Source of the DNA: an uncultured Mycoplasmatota bacterium
Lineage (GTDB): Bacteria > Bacillota_I > Bacilli_A > Mycoplasmatales > Mycoplasmoidaceae
DNA: 64,000 nucleotides
Assembly: GCA_949527715.1 (NCBI GenBank)
Contig: CATEWF010000001.1
Coordinates: 19,553 to 83,552 of the forward strand
Reading direction: 5' to 3'
How positions within the stretch are numbered: position 1 is the first letter of the stretch; each line of letters opens with the position of its first letter. The translations under genes and the position numbers were made by a program. The notes under the pieces were generated by a model. It was given only the letters and a program-made list of their open reading frames with translations. It was not told the DNA's origin and searched no databases. Shown here one piece after another: positions 42,049 to 50,726 of this stretch.

Positions 42049-42339
42049 TCAATTTTTCTTAATTTTTATGTTAACAGTTCTTAACCCTAATTGATGTTCT
42101 TTATTAAATTTAGCATCAACTCTTTCCTTCAATTTATAAAGATAACACCCTTGACTAATATATTCTTGACCAGTGTTCATATTAATACACTTCCACTTAG
42201 TTATAAAACATTTATTTGTAGGTATTCTAATTTCTTCTATTACTTTATATACACCAAACACATCTCCAATTTTAACTGGGTATTTTAAAGCATTTTTCTT
42301 TATACTTCTATAATTAACACATGATTGTTGATTTTCCAT
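42049..42339 (-). CDS. hypothetical protein
   Basis: 96 residues, basic. KYPVKIGDVFGVYKVIEEI...KWKCINMNTGQEYISQGCYLYKLK resembles the small beta domain that often accompanies phage HNH or homing proteins, but there is no catalytic motif. It may be an accessory of the mobile cluster. Confidence 0.6.
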   Translation of the reverse strand: MENQQSCVNYRSIKKNALKYPVKIGDVFGVYKVIEEIRIPTNKCFITKWKCINMNTGQEYISQGCYLYKLKERVDAKFNKEHQLGLRTVNIKIKKN

Positions 42340-42362
42340 AATCAGGTTTAAAAATACTATTT

Positions 42363-42803
42363 TTATTCTTCATAATTGAAATCATTTTTAATCATATCAT
42401 CTATATCATCTTGGTCTATTCCCCAATCTTGTATGAAACCATTTTCATCAATCGTCATTAAAACATAATCACCATATCCGCTATCGTCAATAGCGAAACA
42501 ATCTGGAACATAAGAACTTATTTTCTTGATTACATTTTTGTTCTCGTCAAATAGGGTATATTCACCATCATCACACACTTTATAATGTGTACAAGCAGTA
42601 TTTCCTTTAACCCAGTTAAGTATCTGACCGTTATCAACATTAATCTCTAATACCCATCTATCATCTTCAATACAAGGCATTTTTGGTTCATCTGCATCAT
42701 CTTCTTTACCATTTAAATAAGCATCTTCCCAATATCTAACACCAAAATCGGCTTTAATATATTTTAAATCATACTCTTTTTTAATTTTAAGTTCAACTTT
42801 CAT
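42363..42803 (-). CDS. conserved hypothetical protein
   Basis: 146 residues, acidic. MKVELKIKKEYDLKYIKADFGVRYWEDAYLNG and DDRWVLEINVDNGQILNWVKG with a YGDYVLMTID segment form a pattern recurring in bacterial and phage proteins of unknown function. Soluble. Member of the long - strand operon; 3 nt from the next gene. Confidence 0.75.
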   Translation of the reverse strand: MKVELKIKKEYDLKYIKADFGVRYWEDAYLNGKEDDADEPKMPCIEDDRWVLEINVDNGQILNWVKGNTACTHYKVCDDGEYTLFDENKNVIKKISSYVPDCFAIDDSGYGDYVLMTIDENGFIQDWGIDQDDIDDMIKNDFNYEE

Positions 42804-42806
42804 AAT

Positions 42807-43049
42807 TTATTCTACTATTTTAATATTATTTATAACTTCTTCTGGACTATCAAAAAGTACCTTTTCAGAAATTAAAGACTTTGACGGAATAAAATTTATC
42901 ATTCCACTATGTGCAATAATTTCATATTTAGTTTCAATTGCATCTATATCTACAAAAATATGTATTTGCTTAATAGTTACTTGATAAATTGAATTATCAA
43001 GAATTGTATATGCTTTATCGTCAATATTATATTTTGTTTTAATATTCAT
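42807..43049 (-). CDS. hypothetical protein
   Basis: 80 residues, beta-rich (MNIKTKYNIDDKAYTILDNSIYQVTIKQIHIFV), not recognised. 3-nt spacing on both sides places it in an operon. Confidence 0.65.
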   Translation of the reverse strand: MNIKTKYNIDDKAYTILDNSIYQVTIKQIHIFVDIDAIETKYEIIAHSGMINFIPSKSLISEKVLFDSPEEVINNIKIVE

Positions 43050-43052
43050 ATT

Positions 43053-43421
43053 TTAATTAATTTTAATCGTTATTTCGCAATCTGAATTAATGTATTTGTG
43101 TCTTAATGTAATAATAAAACATACAAAATCATCTATTATAACCGTATCATTAAAATAATATGTAGAATATTTACTGCTATAATGTTTTTTCTTTATTTCA
43201 TAATCAAAATGATAGTCATATAGGTTGTCTTGAATGATTTTGTCTATTATATTTTCAATAAATACAAATGTTTGTGACATTATTGCTGTACATAATAATG
43301 AAGAAATATTATTACATATATCATAATATACTTGATAATATAGTTCTTCATTATTTTTATATTTGTCGTTAATTATCAAACCAAAAGACTGCTCGGCATT
43401 CATATTCACCTGATAACTCAT
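43053..43421 (-). CDS. hypothetical protein
   Basis: 122 residues. The longest frame overlaps the upstream gene by 53 nt; the internal Met at 43403 (MNAEQSFGLIINDKYK) is also possible. Soluble; not recognised. Confidence 0.6.
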   Translation of the reverse strand: MSYQVNMNAEQSFGLIINDKYKNNEELYYQVYYDICNNISSLLCTAIMSQTFVFIENIIDKIIQDNLYDYHFDYEIKKKHYSSKYSTYYFNDTVIIDDFVCFIITLRHKYINSDCEITIKIN

Positions 43422-44025
43422 AACCTTTCATTGTATTTAATAAAGCAACCCATTCTATATAATCACCATTCCAATTTCCATTTTCATCTTTGAAAATTTG
43501 GTTTATACATTTTTCCATTTCTTCTGTCGTACACCATGAAGGTGAATGTGCATCTGGGTCAGAAACTAAATATTCTTCATCATTTTCACCTGTTCGTATA
43601 TCAGTTAAATATACCTTAGTAGAATAACCTTTTTCAAGCCATTCATTTGCTATTTTTTGAGAAACATATCCATTATCTTCAGCCCAATCTGGCAATTCTT
43701 CATCTTTATCCCATATTTTTACTGAATAACATTCCTTTGTGTGATTACAGGCATCAATTGGAAATCCTCTATCTTCAAGTGGTTTTAGTTCATTTTTCCA
43801 TTGATTTCGAACATTATTTAATAGTGCAAACATACCATAGCATCTATCTCCCCACGTATTATCACTATCGAAAATATAACAATTATGCCACACTTTTGAT
43901 GAACGAATACGACTGATTTCTTTTCTAATCACATTTCCATTTTCATCTTTTTCTTCTGGAAGAATAACTACTTTTTTATCTTTTTTTAATCTTCTTTCAA
44001 GTCTTAAATGTATATCACATCCCAT
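43369..44025 (-). CDS. conserved phage protein (MGCDIH family)
   Basis: 218 residues beginning MGCDIHLRLERRL. The MGCDIH start recurs in phage and bacterial proteins of unknown role. Later VWHNCYIFDSDNTWGDRCYGMFALLNNVRNQW is characteristic. Soluble; conserved Cys/His residues could bind metal, but no catalysis is known. Starts 1 nt after the upstream gene. Confidence 0.8.
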   Translation of the reverse strand: MGCDIHLRLERRLKKDKKVVILPEEKDENGNVIRKEISRIRSSKVWHNCYIFDSDNTWGDRCYGMFALLNNVRNQWKNELKPLEDRGFPIDACNHTKECYSVKIWDKDEELPDWAEDNGYVSQKIANEWLEKGYSTKVYLTDIRTGENDEEYLVSDPDAHSPSWCTTEEMEKCINQIFKDENGNWNGDYIEWVALLNTMKGYELSGEYECRAVFWFDN

Positions 44026-44026
44026 A

Positions 44027-45043
44027 TTAGCATCCTGTTTGCTCTGTTATAAAATTAATGTTTCCTTTGCCAACTACATGAACAGAATCATTTTCCCACT
44101 TTTGACCTTTTTTGTGCCAACTTGTATCATCTTCATATATACCTTCATGATGATGGACTTCAAACCATACATCACCTGTGAAATTTTCAATAACGGTTGT
44201 TGTCCATTTTTTATCAAGATATTCTTTAAAGTCTGGGTTATATGCCAATACTTCGTCAAGAATAAATACCCCTACCATACCAGCATCAGCACAAAATTCA
44301 CCGATTGCTTCATTTGTATCACTATTAAATGTTGTACATGACCAATCACCATATATAGTACTTCTTGCAATACCGTTCAAACCAATAGCGGATAAGTTTT
44401 CTCCCCATTCACATTTATCCCAATCATTTGTTGGTACATAATTTTTGTCACATTCATCCCAATATTCTTCTTGTTTAGAATGATACTCTCGATTACTTTT
44501 TCGTACTTCATACGCTTGTTCAAGAGTTAAATTGTTTTCATCCCATCCATTTTCTTTAACAACGTCACGTTTTTCTATTACTTTGGTTTCATCTTCATCA
44601 ACTGTTGTTGGACGTTCTTTCTTAACTACATAGCAGGGGTCAGTAATGATAATAGTCTTATTATCAATATGCATTTTTTGTTGATTTTTCATAGAATTAT
44701 TAATAATATAAGTAAAAATTTGAGTTAATGTATCACATATTTGGAACAAATCACATCCATATTTAAAAACTAATTTTTTTAAGGTGATTTTTTCATTTTC
44801 TTCAGTTGTGAATACGATAATATTGCCCAAAATAGTTTCAATAAAATCTTTTCTAAACTTTGTTAGTTCAATTGACTTAATTTTCAAAGGTTTAGCATAA
44901 CTCATAGATATGAAACTTATTGGTCTTTTAAAATCATGTTTAGTTAGATTTGATTGAACAAGTAAATTAAATATGTAATCTACATAATCTTCATATGCAT
45001 TTTTAAAATTACGGTCTAATTTAAATATATTTTTTTCAATCAT
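44027..45043 (-). CDS. conserved hypothetical phage protein
   Basis: 338 residues in two parts. The N-terminal ~125 are helical and unrecognised. The C-terminal ~200 contain TIIITDPCYVV, GLNGIARSTIYGDWSCTTFN, CADAGMVGVFILDEV and WFEVHHHEGIYE, a recurrent phage/bacterial domain (DPCYV type) of unknown function. The join may be a fusion, since the C-terminal part often starts as its own protein. Confidence 0.72.
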   Translation of the reverse strand: MIEKNIFKLDRNFKNAYEDYVDYIFNLLVQSNLTKHDFKRPISFISMSYAKPLKIKSIELTKFRKDFIETILGNIIVFTTEENEKITLKKLVFKYGCDLFQICDTLTQIFTYIINNSMKNQQKMHIDNKTIIITDPCYVVKKERPTTVDEDETKVIEKRDVVKENGWDENNLTLEQAYEVRKSNREYHSKQEEYWDECDKNYVPTNDWDKCEWGENLSAIGLNGIARSTIYGDWSCTTFNSDTNEAIGEFCADAGMVGVFILDEVLAYNPDFKEYLDKKWTTTVIENFTGDVWFEVHHHEGIYEDDTSWHKKGQKWENDSVHVVGKGNINFITEQTGC

Positions 45044-45045
45044 CT

Positions 45046-45360
45046 TTATTTCTTTAATAAATCTTTAATATCATAAATTCTTAAACCATATATATTAGCA
45101 GTAAATCGTTCAACTTGACAACCCTTAGATTTCTGCCAACCTTCAACTGATACGATACCATCACATTCCATTAGTTTTTCGATTTCTCGACCCATATAAT
45201 ATGAATCTGGTTTGTTCTTTTCAAGATTAATCTCAAATGGTGTGATAAAATCAATTGATGGGTATTTCTCGCTTAATTGCTTCTTATATTCTTTACATAG
45301 AACCTTTGCAGTTTCTTCTTGTCCTGTAATAGGAATGCTTATAAAAAATTTCTTATTCAT
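45046..45360 (-). CDS. DUF4406 / nucleoside deoxyribosyltransferase-like
   Basis: 104 residues. KKFFISIPITGQEETAKVLCKEY, TPFEINLE, SYYMGREIEKLMECDGIVSVEGWQKSKGCQVE match the DUF4406 family, related to nucleoside 2-deoxyribosyltransferases. The conserved D-G and C-x-E positions line the putative nucleotide pocket. It may process a nucleoside or nucleotide, but its substrate is unknown. Slight overlap with the gene at 45353. Confidence 0.78.
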   Translation of the reverse strand: MNKKFFISIPITGQEETAKVLCKEYKKQLSEKYPSIDFITPFEINLEKNKPDSYYMGREIEKLMECDGIVSVEGWQKSKGCQVERFTANIYGLRIYDIKDLLKK

Positions 45361-45634
45361 CTTTATTTTCTTTTTTATTTTTTAAATGTTCTATAAATAA
45401 ATTTATTTCATCTCTCATTAAAATCATTTTATTTAAAAAATCTTCTTCGGTGTCATATTCTGCTTTATGTATATTTGCTATATGATAACAATCAGAAATT
45501 TTAAAAAATTGACTTATATATGGTTTACCGTCAATAGTTTCAATACCATCAAAAGCGATTATATTACCTGTAGATGGACTATTATTTGGATTTAACCATA
45601 CTCTTTTACTATAAAAAGTATTAACAGTTTCCAT
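45353..45634 (-). CDS. hypothetical protein
   Basis: 93 residues overlapping both neighbours by a few bases. Begins METVNTFYSKRVWLNPNNSPSTGNIIAFDG, a beta-rich layout; ends in a Lys/Glu helix. Not recognised; coupled to the methyltransferase upstream. Confidence 0.65.
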   Translation of the reverse strand: METVNTFYSKRVWLNPNNSPSTGNIIAFDGIETIDGKPYISQFFKISDCYHIANIHKAEYDTEEDFLNKMILMRDEINLFIEHLKNKKENKDE

Positions 45635-46382
45635 TGCTACTTAATCTATTTAATGCATATTTACATTGTTCTGATGATATTTCACTACCAATATAGTTCA
45701 ATTTCATCATTTTACAAGCAACTGCCGTTGTCCCTGTTCCCATAAATGGGTCATATACAATAGAATTAGGAAGAGCGTATATATCAAGTAATTGTTTACA
45801 TAAATCACTTGAGAAAGTCGCTTGATTTAATGTACATTTTCCATCATTATTTGCTGCTTCAATATGATTATATTTTACTTCATAATATTTTTGTCCAGTT
45901 TTTTCAGAAATAGATTTGACTTGTCTATTTGTATTAAATGTATTAGTTTCATTTTTCCTTGCGAATACAAATATATTTTCAAATAAACGAGATAATCTTC
46001 TTTTATTAGCAGGAAATGGAATACCATTTTTCTTTTTCCATATAATCGTATCAACAAGACTAAAATTAGTCATTTTATCTATCTCACAGATTACTTTATA
46101 TGGTAATATCGGATTTTCAATTGAATAATTTATATTAAAAATAATGACACCATCTTTTTTCAATACATTATCAATTTTATTGAAAATTGATACCATCCAA
46201 TTGATATATTCTTCTTCTGTTTTCCAATCTTGATAGACATCATATCTTCCAGTATCTGCATATCCACCTTTACGTTTTGTCATATTATAAGGCGGTGATG
46301 TTAAAACAATATCAATAGAATTTTTATCGAACCTATCTAAAGTTAATATACAATCTTCATTATAAATCTGATTTATTTCCAT
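45621..46382 (-). CDS. DNA methyltransferase (N4-cytosine/N6-adenine, TSPPYN type)
   Basis: 253 residues. Catalytic motif IV is DIVLTSPPYN near the N-terminus (27-36), and the AdoMet motif I, DPFMGTGTTAVAC, is near the C-terminus, so the order is that of beta-class enzymes. The small size and lack of a separate recognition domain fit short-target phage methylases. It is paralogous to the enzyme at 57850: both have FNINY/WNISY, a WKKK segment, TFN-N-Q-KS, GQKYYE and the same C-terminus. No cognate restriction gene is adjacent, so protection against host restriction is the likely role. Confidence 0.9.
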   Translation of the reverse strand: MEINQIYNEDCILTLDRFDKNSIDIVLTSPPYNMTKRKGGYADTGRYDVYQDWKTEEEYINWMVSIFNKIDNVLKKDGVIIFNINYSIENPILPYKVICEIDKMTNFSLVDTIIWKKKNGIPFPANKRRLSRLFENIFVFARKNETNTFNTNRQVKSISEKTGQKYYEVKYNHIEAANNDGKCTLNQATFSSDLCKQLLDIYALPNSIVYDPFMGTGTTAVACKMMKLNYIGSEISSEQCKYALNRLSSNGNC

Positions 46383-46392
46383 TTATATAATT

Positions 46393-47269
46393 CTATTTTT
46401 TATAATTTGTTATGAATACCTCATCAGTTGTAGTTTCCTTATTTTTACCGTGATAACTGCAATTTGAATAACTATTATTTAAATGGTAAACAACATAGTT
46501 ATTGTTTTCTATCCATTCATTTAATATTGTGTTTTGTTTACCTTTATTTTCAAGAACGTTAGACAAACCAAAATATACACCTTTTTCGTCTAATGTGTCA
46601 AGTAATTTTAATAAATCTCTTTCATCATTCTCATTCCACCCATCTTTTTCATTATAAGATGCACAAGTAATTAAATATGGCGGGTCACAATACACATAAT
46701 CACCTTTTTTCAGATTATGTACTTTTAATTTTCTAAAATCAATTGAATTAAAATTCACTTCTTTTATAGCATTATGGAATTTTAACAAGTTATTTTCAAT
46801 TGTTTTGTTATAACAACTACGTTCTTTACCAAACGGCATATTAAATTCACCTTTTGAATTAAAACGTATTTGATGGTTAAAAGAAAAACAAATCAATATG
46901 AACAAATCCAATGGATTTCTTATTTCACTTTCATTAAAATGTTTTCTAAATAAGTTATAACCCTCAGTATTGCTAATGGTTAAATCATATTCTTTAATCT
47001 TTTCATTAATATATTTAATAATATCATCGACAGTAGAACTTTGAAAAGACTTATAAATATTTACAACATTGCTATTAATATCATTAGCATATAATTTATA
47101 GCCATTAATGTTTGCAATTACATTTGCTCCACCAGTAAATAAATCTATAAATGCTTGATTACCAATCATTTCGTCCGATGGGGGGGGGTAACAATGGAAT
47201 TATTTGTGGTAATAGTTTATGTTTACCACCTGTATAATTTAATGGAGATTTAATAAAATTATTTTTCAT
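46393..47269 (-). pseudogene. Dam-type (D12) adenine methyltransferase, frame-broken at a G9 tract
   Basis: The start at 47269 gives MKNNFIKSPLNYTGGKHKLLPQIIPLLPPP, the correct N-terminus of D12-class enzymes (K-PL.YTGGK). The frame then hits a C9 run (G9 at 47180-47188 on +) and ends in TGG TAA. One base fewer would continue into SDEMIGNQAFIDLFTGGANV (motif I) and on to the DPPY motif (YCDPPYL) and an intact C-terminus. As written, only a truncated protein from the internal ATG at 47169 is possible, lacking the N-terminal part of the AdoMet site. Phase variation by slippage, a true lesion or a sequencing error are all possible. Confidence 0.82.
47180..47188. repeat. G9 homopolymer inside the Dam-type gene
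   Basis: Nine consecutive G in a very AT-rich genome. It sits early in the reading frame, where a one-base change switches the gene on or off. Confidence 0.9.
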
Positions 47270-47284
47270 ACTTTTTTATTATAT

Positions 47285-47464
47285 TTATGCCATACTATCT
47301 TTTTCATTTTCAACTTTAATTACTATAGGTATATTTCTTCCTCGAACACCAAAACTACACCTATAATATTCACCTTCATAATTAAAAACGCATCCACTCA
47401 TTATGCCTGCATAATTTCCATCACCTAAACTTGTAATGTGAGGTAATTTTTCAAAATCAATCAT
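47285..47464 (-). CDS. small hypothetical protein
   Basis: A 59-residue ORF (MIDFEKLPHITSLGDGNYAG...). The sequence SGCVFNYEGEYYRCSFGVRGRNIPIVIKVEN looks like a genuine small beta protein. It fills the gap between two genes in the same operon. Function unknown. Confidence 0.6.
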   Translation of the reverse strand: MIDFEKLPHITSLGDGNYAGIMSGCVFNYEGEYYRCSFGVRGRNIPIVIKVENEKDSMA

Positions 47465-47476
47465 ATTTTTTTCTTT

Positions 47477-48076
47477 TTAATTATTTTTATTTATTATTTC
47501 CCATTCTGGTATTATATCATTATAAAATAATTTACCACATGGTTCAGATACTTTGAACGGCTTAGAAAATGCTTTTTTCATTCTTCGGCATATATTACAA
47601 CAATAAATTAAAGAATCTTTTTTTGAATAGCGATTATAATCATAGTAAATATCCTTTACTGTTTTATCATATTTACAAAATTCTTTTTCAATAAAATAGT
47701 CTTTATTTTCTTTATTATCATCATTGTAACATATATAATATATTTTACTATCAATATAATATTTTTCTATATTATCATAATCCAATTCAGAACCAAGTGC
47801 TATTGTAGAACTAAAATATTTTCTTTTATCTTCTTCATATTCTTTTTTTATTTTGTCCATTCTTTGTAATAAATCATCGGTAAATTTATCACATTTAATT
47901 GGTATATGTGTTAAAATATCATCTTTTGGAACATTATTTAATAATGCCTTATTGATTATTTCTTTACATCTTGGACAATAATTTTCATCATTTGTTTCTC
48001 TAAAACATCCATTACCACTTGCTTGATAATGGTATACTTTATCACAATATTTACAACGTTTTAAATGAATATCCAT
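47477..48076 (-). CDS. hypothetical protein with zinc-finger-like N-terminus
   Basis: 199 residues. Cys 8, Cys 11, Cys 34 and Cys 37 (CKYC...CPRC) form a probable zinc ribbon; a second group, CCNICRR, comes near residue 166. The rest is Lys/Asp/Tyr-rich. Possibly nucleic-acid binding; not recognised. Confidence 0.68.
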   Translation of the reverse strand: MDIHLKRCKYCDKVYHYQASGNGCFRETNDENYCPRCKEIINKALLNNVPKDDILTHIPIKCDKFTDDLLQRMDKIKKEYEEDKRKYFSSTIALGSELDYDNIEKYYIDSKIYYICYNDDNKENKDYFIEKEFCKYDKTVKDIYYDYNRYSKKDSLIYCCNICRRMKKAFSKPFKVSEPCGKLFYNDIIPEWEIINKNN

Positions 48077-48082
48077 ATCTAT

Positions 48083-48664
48083 TTATCTATATTTTCCACC
48101 ATTTTTTATATACTCTTTAGTATGTTCAACAAACATATCAAATTCATTTTCTCTATTAATGTAAACACGATTAGGAAATTCTTTACCTGTTCTAAAAGAT
48201 GTTCTTCTTAATCTATCAGAAATTAAATAAGAAATAGATTTATCTGGTCTAAATTTATCATCCTTATAAGTAATATATGAAATTATATCCGAATAAACCA
48301 TTAAATCGTTAAATGCTTTATGTCTTTCTTCTATATTTAGAGTTTCATCACAAATTGTCGTAAAATTATTTTTACATTTTAAATAAAAATTATCTAAATT
48401 TTCATTACCATCTATTTTTAGTTGATATTCTTTAAGAATATATAATAATTCCTTAATAATGGCTATTAAATTTTCCTGTGTATGTTGACGAAATTCTATA
48501 CAAGGAGGTTCTCCAATATTTTGGTTAATATTTAATCTATTACCAAGACATTCTTGTTCTTTTTTTAACAATGGTATTAAGATATTATTTTCATAGTGTT
48601 TTGCCATATTTTCATTATCAAAACACATTCCATCAAATGTTTTATAATAGATAAGTTTTTCCAT
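48083..48664 (-). CDS. hypothetical phage protein
   Basis: 193 residues. The N-terminal YYKTFDGMCFDNENMAKHYEN is a phage motif (YKTFDG-x-F-N-E) of unknown function; the remainder is helical. 6 nt before the gene at 47477's start. Confidence 0.68.
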   Translation of the reverse strand: MEKLIYYKTFDGMCFDNENMAKHYENNILIPLLKKEQECLGNRLNINQNIGEPPCIEFRQHTQENLIAIIKELLYILKEYQLKIDGNENLDNFYLKCKNNFTTICDETLNIEERHKAFNDLMVYSDIISYITYKDDKFRPDKSISYLISDRLRRTSFRTGKEFPNRVYINRENEFDMFVEHTKEYIKNGGKYR

Positions 48665-48677
48665 TATCCTTATATTT

Positions 48678-49001
48678 TTATAATTGAAAGGTTAAATACA
48701 TATGCATCCGATTTGCGAAATGATAATGATGTTTTTTCAAAATTTCTTCAAAAATATTTTTAGATTCATTGTTCAATGCCCAAAAATTATAAGAATAGTT
48801 TCGATACTTAACATCATTAATCGTCAAACCAGAATTTTTAACATATACAGTACATACATCAGAATCAGAAATATATATAATAAATTCAACAGTTTCTTGA
48901 TTGATATTAGGAATTGTTTCTATAATATCATTACATAAAGCATCTATCGTATGTTGCCAAATTAGCCAACTATATTCAGTTTCTTTAATAGTAATCTTCA
49001 T
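48678..49001 (-). CDS. hypothetical protein
   Basis: 107 residues, soluble (MKITIKETEYSWLIWQHTIDAL...). Not recognised. Confidence 0.65.
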   Translation of the reverse strand: MKITIKETEYSWLIWQHTIDALCNDIIETIPNINQETVEFIIYISDSDVCTVYVKNSGLTINDVKYRNYSYNFWALNNESKNIFEEILKKHHYHFANRMHMYLTFQL

Positions 49002-49017
49002 TTTATTTTAATTAATT

Positions 49018-49644
49018 TTATCCACCAATCAAAACAATATTATAGTGCTTCCAATCCATCATATGATATATATGGCATAAATTAACGATACCTAATGAAA
49101 AACTCCAAGATTTCGTTGCACACCACTTATTTTTAAAAACTTTATCTATATAGTCCGCATCAATTTTTAACATATCAAGGCTCATTAAATCATTTCTGAA
49201 ATTTTCAACCAAGACATCAATGACCGTTCTTGTTTCACTATACCGCTCATTATATCGTATGATAACTTCATCATCAAGATGTTCTTTTAAATCTTTCCTT
49301 CTATATTCTGGGAGAGATAATTTTTCTTTTCTTTCAATATCATTTTGACAAAATTTTTTAATAATATTTTCAAATTGTTGTTTATCAACAACTCTAAAAA
49401 GCATATCCGTTCCAAGAATATTCTCAGATGCAAGTTTAGTACAATAATTTTTGTTATCAGATAATTCAAGAAACCAATCTGTAAAACAATCATAAACAAT
49501 TTCTTCTTTACTACAAGTACTATATATTTTATCAAATGTTTCGGAAACGGCTTCTTTTAAATTTGTATCTGTATCTCTTGCCAACTTCTTTAATTCTCTT
49601 ATGTCTTTCTTTTTGACGTTGTATAAACTAATTCTGAATCCCAT
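49018..49644 (-). CDS. hypothetical protein
   Basis: 208 residues beginning MGFRISLYNVKKKDIRELKKLARD, with SWSFSLGIVNLCHIYHMMDW near the C-terminus. Not recognised. It lies 12 nt after the ATPase gene and may be its partner. Confidence 0.68.
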   Translation of the reverse strand: MGFRISLYNVKKKDIRELKKLARDTDTNLKEAVSETFDKIYSTCSKEEIVYDCFTDWFLELSDNKNYCTKLASENILGTDMLFRVVDKQQFENIIKKFCQNDIERKEKLSLPEYRRKDLKEHLDDEVIIRYNERYSETRTVIDVLVENFRNDLMSLDMLKIDADYIDKVFKNKWCATKSWSFSLGIVNLCHIYHMMDWKHYNIVLIGG

Positions 49645-49656
49645 AATAACAGTTGT

Positions 49657-50307
49657 TTAATTAGCATTTTTAAGTTTAGTTTGAAGTAATTTAAAAAGAG
49701 CACTACACTTATTTTCAAATTCATCAAGTTCTATATATTTAGCGGTTTCGTTTAACCATTCACTTTCAGTTTTCTTTTGAATATTTATAAATGTATGTTC
49801 AACAGTAAGATTACGTACTAATTCTTTACTATGTGTTATAATCAGAACACCTTTATTATCTTTTAATATTGTTGGAAGTTTATCACTTAAAAATTTTCCA
49901 ACTGATAATTGAAGGTCTTGAGACATACCTATTTCTGGTTCATCAAGGACAACAAAACGGTCTGTAATTCCATTCAGAATACTTTTAAGAAAACCTAAAC
50001 TATTTGATGAAGTTGCACACCAACTAGTATCACGTAAAAATACACCGCCACCACCTAATTCAGAATGTAAACCTGTACGTCTTTCCATTGAAATATCAGA
50101 TACTTTAATTGTATTATCATTTTCTCTTTCTCTTAATGTTGTACATAATACTTTTCTTATTAAAGATTTACCAGACCCATTATCACCTGTAAGAACTTGT
50201 ATTTGTCCTACTTTGATTTGGTTAAGTGCATCTAAAATATTTTGGAATGTTTGTTCTGCCCATTCTGTATAAACATTTTTGGTGGTATTATCTTTATTAT
50301 CTGTCAT
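49657..50307 (-). CDS. SMC/ABC-like ATPase
   Basis: 216 residues with a P-loop VLTGDNGSGKSLIRK (about 38-52), Walker B RFVVLDEPEIGMS, and an ABC-type layout ending in LIITHSKELVRNL (switch His). RDTSWCATSSNSLGFLKSIL occupies the signature region. Short ATPases like this belong to the AAA_15/AAA_21 group and can load onto DNA or serve defence/anti-defence. A promoter lies directly upstream. Confidence 0.82.
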   Translation of the reverse strand: MTDNKDNTTKNVYTEWAEQTFQNILDALNQIKVGQIQVLTGDNGSGKSLIRKVLCTTLRERENDNTIKVSDISMERRTGLHSELGGGGVFLRDTSWCATSSNSLGFLKSILNGITDRFVVLDEPEIGMSQDLQLSVGKFLSDKLPTILKDNKGVLIITHSKELVRNLTVEHTFINIQKKTESEWLNETAKYIELDEFENKCSALFKLLQTKLKNAN

Positions 50308-50342
50308 TTATGTTTTTTTTTATTTTACTTCATTTTATAATG

Positions 50343-50374
50343 CAAATATACAAAATAATATTGAACTAACCAAA
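50343..50374 (-). promoter_or_regulatory. promoter for the ATPase operon
   Basis: On the - strand TTTG (50374-50371), 20 nt, TATATTTG (50350-50343). No TTAAC box in register. Confidence 0.78.
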
Positions 50375-50441
50375 TAAATAAAAAGAAAAATCACCATATT
50401 AAACATTTTTAACATAGTGATTTTCTATAAAGTTATCTTAT

Positions 50442-50726
50442 TTAGTCTCCTTCATAAAAATGATATTCTTTTCCATTTACAATAATTGAATGTTCTTTCT
50501 TATCATCTTCGTCTAAATATTCCCAAAGGTCTTCCTCGTCATCAAAATCTGGACCGTCAGTAATTAATAAACCACTCCATCCATCTCTTCCACCTAAATA
50601 ATGCTCAAACTTATGCATCCATCCAGCATCATCGAAATATCTAATATATTTAAGTCTTTCTTCTTCTACATCTAAGGCTTTAAGCACTTCAAGTGCTTCT
50701 TCTCGTCTATCATTCTCCAACCACAT
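50442..50726 (-). CDS. hypothetical acidic protein
   Basis: 94 residues; MWLENDRREEALEVLKALDVEEERLKY then an acidic FDDEEDLWEYLDEDDKKE and a short NGKEYHF tail. Recurrent type in phages but function unknown. Overlaps the end of the next upstream frame by 17 nt. Confidence 0.68.
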   Translation of the reverse strand: MWLENDRREEALEVLKALDVEEERLKYIRYFDDAGWMHKFEHYLGGRDGWSGLLITDGPDFDDEEDLWEYLDEDDKKEHSIIVNGKEYHFYEGD

